Shown piece by piece: positions 59,406 through 64,000 of a stretch of DNA of 64,000 bases. Under the pieces are notes generated by a model, which was not told the DNA's origin, did not search any database, and saw only the letters and a program-made list of their open reading frames with translations. How positions within the stretch are numbered: the first letter of the stretch is position 1; each line of letters opens with the position of its first letter. Source of the DNA: Amycolatopsis thailandensis (lineage in GTDB: Bacteria > Actinomycetota > Actinomycetes > Mycobacteriales > Pseudonocardiaceae). Position numbers and translations under genes: made by a program. The stretch spans positions 1-64,000 of the forward strand of contig NZ_NMQT01000055.1 in assembly GCF_002234405.1 (NCBI RefSeq), in the 5' to 3' direction.

Positions 59406-59780
59406 GTGGAGTTCGTGGACTCGATCGCAACAGGCTCCATCACCGCGGGACGGCCCGGTATGCCGACGCGCCACCTGCGTGCGGCCGGCCCCGCCGGTCA
59501 GCAGGCGGTCGCGGTCGCACCCGGCGCCAACCGCCCGGTCTCTCCTTCGGCCCCGGTCGACCCCCGTACCGCGAGTGTGCGCCGTTACGAAGGCGGACAA
59601 CTGATCTGGCGCGTGCAGTGCGGCGATCTCATCAGCCGTGAACGCGCCGTCACCGTGTTCGTCGAAGACAACCAGGTGGTTCTCGTCTCGCCGCCAGGAG
59701 AGACCGCGCGCCTGACGTCCGGCCAGCTCGGACAGCTCAGGGCAGCGCTCAACGAAGCCGCCAAGATGGCGGAAAGGTAA
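59406..59780 (+). CDS. Conserved-looking small protein, unknown function
   Basis: GTG 59406 gives 124 residues. The first ~60 are low-complexity (Pro, Ala, Gly), and the last ~65 form a compact alternating pattern (ASVRRYEGGQLIWRVQCGDL; VTVFVEDNQVVLVSPPGE; LTSGQLGQLRAALNEAAK). The C-terminal part looks like a small beta-sheet plus helix. It diverges from the XRE-TPR regulator and is followed 13 bp later by a cysteine-containing small gene. No family is recognised; upstream in-frame starts are possible. Confidence 0.6.
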   Translation: MEFVDSIATGSITAGRPGMPTRHLRAAGPAGQQAVAVAPGANRPVSPSAPVDPRTASVRRYEGGQLIWRVQCGDLISRERAVTVFVEDNQVVLVSPPGETARLTSGQLGQLRAALNEAAKMAER

Positions 59781-59793
59781 CGGTGAGTTCTCC

Positions 59794-60192
59794 GTGGATC
59801 AGGTCCTAGGGCAAGTCCTCCGCAACGCGGTTTGGGAACGCCTCGACATGCTCTCCGATCTCGCGACCCGGGCCGACGCGCAGTCGCTCGTCTCCGTCGC
59901 CCGCTCGGAGCTCCCCCGGCTGACCGAAGGCTGGCGCGCGATGCTCCAGGCGCACGAGCCCGACGAGCGCGGCGACTGCCCCACGTGCTCGACCCGCTGG
60001 CACAGGTGCAAGGCCCCCTGCTCGGTCTGGCAGGTCGCGCACGAGCACCTGGTCGCCGGTGGCCTCGCCCCTCAGCAGACCGCCGCCACCCAAGACCGTC
60101 GGCGCCGTGTCCCCGGGCAGAGCCGCGTGAGCGCGGCCGAAACCACCGGCAGGCACGCGCTGGTCGACCCGCGTCGTCCCATCACAGCCTGA
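59794..60192 (+). CDS. Small protein with a four-cysteine cluster, unknown function
   Basis: The 132-residue protein has a helical N-terminal half and a cluster CPTCSTRWHRCKAPCSVW at ~62-79. Cysteines spaced CxxC-x6-C-x3-C with nearby histidines suggest zinc or Fe-S binding. The C-terminal ~45 residues look disordered. It probably forms an operon with the gene at 59406, whose stop is 13 bp upstream. Its placement beside an XRE-TPR regulator suggests a part in the same regulatory circuit. Confidence 0.6.
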   Translation: MDQVLGQVLRNAVWERLDMLSDLATRADAQSLVSVARSELPRLTEGWRAMLQAHEPDERGDCPTCSTRWHRCKAPCSVWQVAHEHLVAGGLAPQQTAATQDRRRRVPGQSRVSAAETTGRHALVDPRRPITA

Positions 60193-60503
60193 AAAGCCGG
60201 CGAGTGAACGGCGGTCCGAGCGCCCCCTCGGCAACCACGCCACGATCTCGCCTTCGCCGGCGGCGGTTCGCGCGTACCCCCGAACGTGACGAGCCGCTCT
60301 CGGTAATCATCCCGGTCCCCACCGCGATTAATCGAAAATTATCGGCAGAACACCTAGCGAACGTAGTAATCGGTCGCTAGATTCAAGATCACAAACGCAG
60401 CGCGATACCTACCCCGAGGCCAGCGCTGTCATCCCCCGAACCCCGCGGGCCGGTGCCGTTGCACTCCCCTCCCCCGACCGGCACCGGTCCGCGGTCTCCA
60501 ACC
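60193..60503. other. Gap with a long-loop hairpin
   Basis: No gene is seen in these 311 bp. An AT-rich part lies at 60300-60395 (ATTAATCGAAAATTATCGG). A strong hairpin at 60443-60494 ends the convergent MFS gene. Confidence 0.4.
60443..60494. terminator. 16-bp stem terminator after the MFS gene
   Basis: CCGCGGGCCGGTGCCG at 60443-60458 pairs with 60479-60494 in 15 of 16 positions around a 20-nt pyrimidine-rich loop. It lies nine bases beyond the stop of the leftward MFS gene. Confidence 0.6.
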
Positions 60504-61760
60504 TCAGCTGACCGTTTTCACCCGCGTGACCAGCACCGCGGCGATGACGGTGGACAGTGCCGAAGCCGCGAAGAGGCTCGGGTAGCCGCCCAGGTAGGCC
60601 AGGATCGGCGCGGTCAGCATCGGCGCCACCACCTGCGGCAGCGAGTTCGCGATGTTGATGACCCCGAGATCCTTCGCCCGGTCCTGCGCGGCGGGCAGCA
60701 CTTGCGTGAGCATCGCCAGCGCGACAGCCATGTACGCGCCGAAACCGACTCCGAGCAGTGGCGACGCCGCGAGCGCGGCCGTCCAGTTCTGCCAGACGAC
60801 CAGCAGCAGCGCGGCGACGGCCATCACCGCCGACGCGGCGAGGACGTACGGTTTGCGCCGCCCGGACTTGTCGGAGAAGTGCCCGGCGACGAGCGCGCCG
60901 ACGACGAGGGCGGCGCCGTAGAGCCCCATCATGATGAGCAGGCCGGTGTCCGGGTCTTCGTAATGCACCGCGTCCTTGAGGAAGAACAGCAGGTACAGGG
61001 TGCCGAAGGCGTTGCCGAGACCGATCATGAAGTGACAGCCCCACGCCCAAGCGAAGTCCGGATGCTCACGCGGCGAGATCCACAGGTTCGCCAGTACGTC
61101 CCGGGTCCGCGCGGACGGGCGGTACGCGACCGGCAGTCGCGCGTCCGGCGTGCGCAGGACGAACGCCGCCGCGCCCGCGAGCACGATGGCCGCGCAGACC
61201 GCGTAGCCCAGCGGGAGACCGGCGAGGTCGAGCATCACCACGACCACCACCGCGCCGAGCACGGTCCCGAGCATCTGGGCGATGCCGACCAGCCCGCCGA
61301 CCTGCGCGCGCTGCGGCACGGGCACCCGGTCCGCGATCGCCGAGACGAGCATCGCGAGCATTCCGTTCAGGCCTGCTTGGACCAGGCACCAGCCGAGCAC
61401 CATGACCGCGACGTTCGGCGCGAACGCGAGGACGAGCAGTCCGGCCGCGGCGATGACCGCCCCGGCGGCCGTCCACGGATGACGACGGCCGCGGGCGTGA
61501 CAGGTCCGGTCCGAGAGCAGGCCGACGACCGGGTTGGCGATCAGCGCGACGACCGCGCCGACCCCGGTGACGAGACTGAACACCGCTTCCTTGTCGGCCG
61601 CGTCCAGTATCTCGGCCTGCTTCGGCAGGAGAACCTGGATGGGCGCGTAAACCCCGAGCCAGAGCGCGATGTTCGCGAAGAACAGCAGACTCATCCAGCC
61701 GGCGCGGACCCGGGCGACCGGCTCGGCGAGCGCCTCGGGCAGATCCCTGACCTCACTCAT
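60504..61760 (-). CDS. MFS transporter, probably for glycosides
   Basis: The 418-residue protein has 12 hydrophobic segments and the MFS loop motif GLLSDRTCHARGRRHPW (~80-96) plus GHFSDKSGRRKPYVL. The RGRRHPW-type loop is common in sugar and glycoside transporters. Its start overlaps the end of the beta-glucosidase gene by eight bases, so it likely imports the beta-glucoside that the enzyme splits. Confidence 0.82.
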   Translation of the reverse strand: MSEVRDLPEALAEPVARVRAGWMSLLFFANIALWLGVYAPIQVLLPKQAEILDAADKEAVFSLVTGVGAVVALIANPVVGLLSDRTCHARGRRHPWTAAGAVIAAAGLLVLAFAPNVAVMVLGWCLVQAGLNGMLAMLVSAIADRVPVPQRAQVGGLVGIAQMLGTVLGAVVVVVMLDLAGLPLGYAVCAAIVLAGAAAFVLRTPDARLPVAYRPSARTRDVLANLWISPREHPDFAWAWGCHFMIGLGNAFGTLYLLFFLKDAVHYEDPDTGLLIMMGLYGAALVVGALVAGHFSDKSGRRKPYVLAASAVMAVAALLLVVWQNWTAALAASPLLGVGFGAYMAVALAMLTQVLPAAQDRAKDLGVINIANSLPQVVAPMLTAPILAYLGGYPSLFAASALSTVIAAVLVTRVKTVS

Positions 61761-63075
61761 GGCGGATCAGTTCCCGGTACCAGCCGAAGGAATCCTTCGG
61801 CGTCCGCTTCTGCGTCTCGTAGTCGATGTGCACCAGGCCGAAGCGCGGCTGGTAGCCCTTCGACCATTCGAAGTTGTCCATCAAGGACCAGACGAAGTAC
61901 CCGCGGACGTCGACGCCGGCGTCCATCGCTTCGCGGACCGCGACGAGGTGGCTGTCGAGGAAGTCGATGCGCTCCTGGTCGTGAACGTGCCCGTCTTCGG
62001 CGACGACGTCGTCGAAACTGCACCCGTTCTCGGTGATGAAGACGGGCGGGAGGTGCTCGCGGTAGCGGTCGTGGAAGCCGACGAGCAGATCGCGCAGGCC
62101 GTGCGGGACGATCGGGGAATCGTTGGTGGTCATGGGATAGCCCTCGATCGCGCGAAGCTCGAAGGGCAGCGGGTTGCCCTCACCGGGCGCAGCGACCCCC
62201 TGCGGCTCGTAGTAGTTCACACCGTAGAAGTCGAGCGACTGCGCGATGGTGGGCAGATCGTCGGCGAAATCCTTCGGGAGATGTTCGACGACTTGTTCGG
62301 GATAACGGCCGAGGAGCACCGGATCCGCGTAAGTGCGATTGATGAGGGCGTCGATCCATTCGCCCGCGGCCTTGTCTTCCGGCGAATCGGAGGCAGGCCA
62401 GATCGGCGAATGATTGTTGGCCGTGCCGATTTCGCGGGCGCCCGCCGCGCGGAGGGCTTGGACGGCGAGACCGTGCGCGAGATTCTGGTAGTGCGCGGTG
62501 GGCAGGGCGTCGAGCAGGAGCGTCTTGCCGGGGGCGTACTCGCCGATCGCGTACCCGAAGATCGACATGACCATGGGCTCGTTGAGCGGGATCCACATTT
62601 TCACCCGATCGGAGAAGCGCTCGCCCAGAATGGCGGCGTACTCACCGAAGCGTTCGGCGGTATCACGGGAGAGCCAGCCGCCCTTGTCCTCGAGCGCCTG
62701 CGGGAGGTCCCAGTGGAAGAGTGTCCCCGTCGGCGCGATGCCGGCGGCGCAGACCTCGTCGATCACTTCGTCATAGAAGGCAAGGCCTTCGGCGTTGGGC
62801 TTACCCTCGCCGTCGGGCTGGATCCGGGGCCAGGCGAAGGACAAGCGATACGCGCCGACGCCGAGTTCGGCCATCAGGGCGATGTCCTCGCGGAAGCGGT
62901 GGAAGTGGTCGGCGGCCACCCTGGCATGCTCGGCCCGCGCGATCTTTCCCTCCGTTTCGGTGAACGTGTCCCAAATGGACTGTCCCCGGCCGCCTTCCCC
63001 GGTCGCCCCCTCGATCTGGAAGGCGGAGGTCGAAACACCCCACAGGAAATCGGACGGGAAGGTCGGATTCTCCAC
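61753..63075 (-). CDS. GH1 beta-glucosidase
   Basis: The 440-residue enzyme has the GH1 N-terminal signature FPSDFLWGVSTSAFQIEGA, acid/base Glu166 in LNEPM and nucleophile Glu349 in ITENG. The C-terminal FVWSLMDNFEWSKGYQPRFG completes the sugar-binding site. No signal peptide is present, so it cleaves imported beta-glucosides in the cytoplasm. It is first in an operon with the MFS transporter and divergent from a TetR gene. Confidence 0.93.
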   Translation of the reverse strand: MENPTFPSDFLWGVSTSAFQIEGATGEGGRGQSIWDTFTETEGKIARAEHARVAADHFHRFREDIALMAELGVGAYRLSFAWPRIQPDGEGKPNAEGLAFYDEVIDEVCAAGIAPTGTLFHWDLPQALEDKGGWLSRDTAERFGEYAAILGERFSDRVKMWIPLNEPMVMSIFGYAIGEYAPGKTLLLDALPTAHYQNLAHGLAVQALRAAGAREIGTANNHSPIWPASDSPEDKAAGEWIDALINRTYADPVLLGRYPEQVVEHLPKDFADDLPTIAQSLDFYGVNYYEPQGVAAPGEGNPLPFELRAIEGYPMTTNDSPIVPHGLRDLLVGFHDRYREHLPPVFITENGCSFDDVVAEDGHVHDQERIDFLDSHLVAVREAMDAGVDVRGYFVWSLMDNFEWSKGYQPRFGLVHIDYETQKRTPKDSFGWYRELIRHE

Positions 63076-63201
63076 CGGCTACGCACCTTTCCTCTTCAGA
63101 CTCGGCCGAACATGAAAAGTTCTCAGATACTATGCCTTCACTCGACCGTGGGGAACCCCGTCGGCACGATAAAGTCGCAGATCAGCGAAGGAGGAGCCCG
63201 A
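63076..63201. promoter_or_regulatory. Divergent promoter region of the beta-glucosidase operon and tetR
   Basis: The 126-bp gap holds promoters for both directions. The stretch AACATGAAAAGTTCTCAGAT (63108-63127) is locally AT-rich. GGAGGAG at 63190-63196 is the ribosome site of the TetR gene. No clear operator dyad was found. Confidence 0.4.
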
Positions 63202-63843
63202 GTGTCCGACATCCAGGCCGCGAAACCGCAAGCGGAGACGACTCCGCTCCGGCGGCAGCCCGTCCAGCAACGAAGTGCCAAGCGGGTGGAGCAGATGCTC
63301 GACGCCAGCGCCCAGCTGATCGACGAACTCGGTTACGACGCACTGACGACCACGCTGATCGCCAAGCGCGCCGGGGTGGCCGTCGGGTCGCTGTACCAGT
63401 TCTTCCCCGACAAGCGGGCCGTGGTGCAGGCGCTGACGCAGCGCAATCTCGAACGGTTCGTCGCCTCGGTTTCGGAGACGCTCAACGAACTCGCGCCCGA
63501 ACACTGGTGGGACGTCGTGGACTCGATCCTCGACATCTATCTGGCGATGCACCGTGAGGTGCCCGGATTCTCGAAGGTCCACTTCGGTGACGTCGTGGAC
63601 CGGCAGCTCCTGGACGAGACTCGCGACAACAACGCCGTCATCGTCGACGCCCTCACCGAAATCCTTTCGGCGCGGATCGCGTCGCCGCTGGACGACATCC
63701 GGTTCGCTTTGACGATCGCGAACGAGACGGCGGACGCGCTGCTGAAGCTGGCTTTCCGCCGGGACCCGCGAGGGGACGAGCGGATCGTGGCGGAGGCGAA
63801 GTCGGTCGTTAAGGGCTACCTGGCGAGCAAGTTCGGCGCCTGA
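63202..63843 (+). CDS. TetR-family regulator of the beta-glucosidase operon
   Basis: GTG 63202 follows GGAGGAG. The 213-residue protein has the TetR helix-turn-helix TTTLIAKRAGVAVGSLYQFF (~49-68) and a helical C-terminal effector domain. The upstream part of the open frame is antisense to the beta-glucosidase gene. Its divergent position suggests control of the glucosidase-transporter operon, perhaps by a glycoside or its aglycone. Confidence 0.88.
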   Translation: MSDIQAAKPQAETTPLRRQPVQQRSAKRVEQMLDASAQLIDELGYDALTTTLIAKRAGVAVGSLYQFFPDKRAVVQALTQRNLERFVASVSETLNELAPEHWWDVVDSILDIYLAMHREVPGFSKVHFGDVVDRQLLDETRDNNAVIVDALTEILSARIASPLDDIRFALTIANETADALLKLAFRRDPRGDERIVAEAKSVVKGYLASKFGA

Positions 63844-63867
63844 GGCTCCTTGCGTTCCTGGGCTAGC

Positions 63868-63920
63868 GTCCCCAATGTGGCATTGGGGACGTTGAGTGTC
63901 CCCAAAGCCACATTGGGAGC
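63868..63920. repeat. Second CCCCAATGTGGCATTGGGG-type double palindrome
   Basis: The left arm at 63868-63890 is self-palindromic; the right arm at 63898-63920 pairs with it apart from two mismatches, with loop GTTGAGT. It matches the element at 21172-21220 including the loop pattern G-Y-TGAGT. It follows the tetR stop by 25 bp. Confidence 0.7.
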
Positions 63921-63969
63921 ACCTCGGCCTTGATCGGTCCATTGTGGACTTGGAGTCTGGTGGGAAGGC

Positions 63970-64000
63970 CCCCTTCAGGACGTTCATCGTCTCGAAGGGG
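63970..64000. repeat. Palindromic repeat element running to the window edge
   Basis: CCCCTTCAGGACG at 63970-63982 pairs with 63988-64000 except for two adjacent positions, with loop TTCAT. It is a further member of the gene-end palindrome family and may continue past the edge. Confidence 0.5.

Overview
The window is one contiguous stretch of a high-GC actinobacterial chromosome. Several features point to the order Pseudonocardiales and most likely an Amycolatopsis-like organism. These are a mycothiol-dependent nitroreductase relative of Rv2466c, F420-type luciferase-fold oxidoreductases, a CtaJ-type cytochrome oxidase subunit, a group II truncated haemoglobin, DUF5130 and DUF6474 proteins, many GTG starts, many 1-4 nt start/stop overlaps, and a STAND ATPase related to AfsR. 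The genus is inferred from gene content and was not tested by a search.

Layout. 1-4362 is the end of an integrated actinomycete conjugative element. It has a VirD4/TraG-type coupling ATPase running off the left edge, a small helix-turn-helix protein overlapping it, a divergent GntR regulator with a pair of near-palindromic operators, a methyltransferase-like cargo gene, and a tRNA 3'-end copy that looks like the attachment site. 4524-7384 is an arsenic locus: arsR-acr3-arsC-arsN1 leftward and an ArsI/CadI dioxygenase rightward, so it covers inorganic and organic arsenicals. 7475-14067 holds a GNAT gene and then a ROK regulator in front of a tight sulfonate/sulfate-ester operon (ABC transporter, flavin monooxygenase, TauD-type dioxygenase). 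14138-24629 carries an ECF42-type sigma factor, F420-type enzymes, a hutH remnant, a Nei-type glycosylase, rpiB, a ComB-like phosphatase, a metallo-hydrolase, a DsbA-fold nitroreductase relative and PepN. 24810-31253 has DUF5130, ctaJ, a hexapeptide-repeat protein, an HNH nuclease, an mscS-glbO-GH13 run, a 26-residue membrane peptide and a Crp/Fnr regulator. 31827-46851 has a NarL-type two-component pair, an XRE regulator/DHA2 efflux pair, a truncated sigma factor, a gamma-glutamyltransferase, a FAD monooxygenase/TetR pair, UDP-glucose dehydrogenase, an SDR and a RecB-like nuclease. 46937-50486 is an osmoprotectant ABC transporter; 50729-53726 a YcnI-CopC-CopD copper locus; 53723-60192 a RibD-type reductase, a STAND ATPase, a phosphotransferase, an XRE-TPR regulator and two small proteins; 60504-63843 a beta-glucosidase, an MFS transporter and a TetR regulator.

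The most unusual signals are: (i) a 117-residue protein made of 14 GTRVTx hexapeptides with varied synonymous codons and a strong ribosome binding site; (ii) a family of long, nested palindromes at the ends of genes, especially between convergent genes, whose sequence varies while base pairing is kept; (iii) a 21-bp periodic array arranged as one large inverted repeat at 18015-18201; (iv) a nitroreductase-like DsbA protein whose usual CPWC motif is CPFA; and (v) the GntR operator pair and tRNA-derived junction of the integrated element. No rRNA operon, complete tRNA, insertion sequence or CRISPR array was found.
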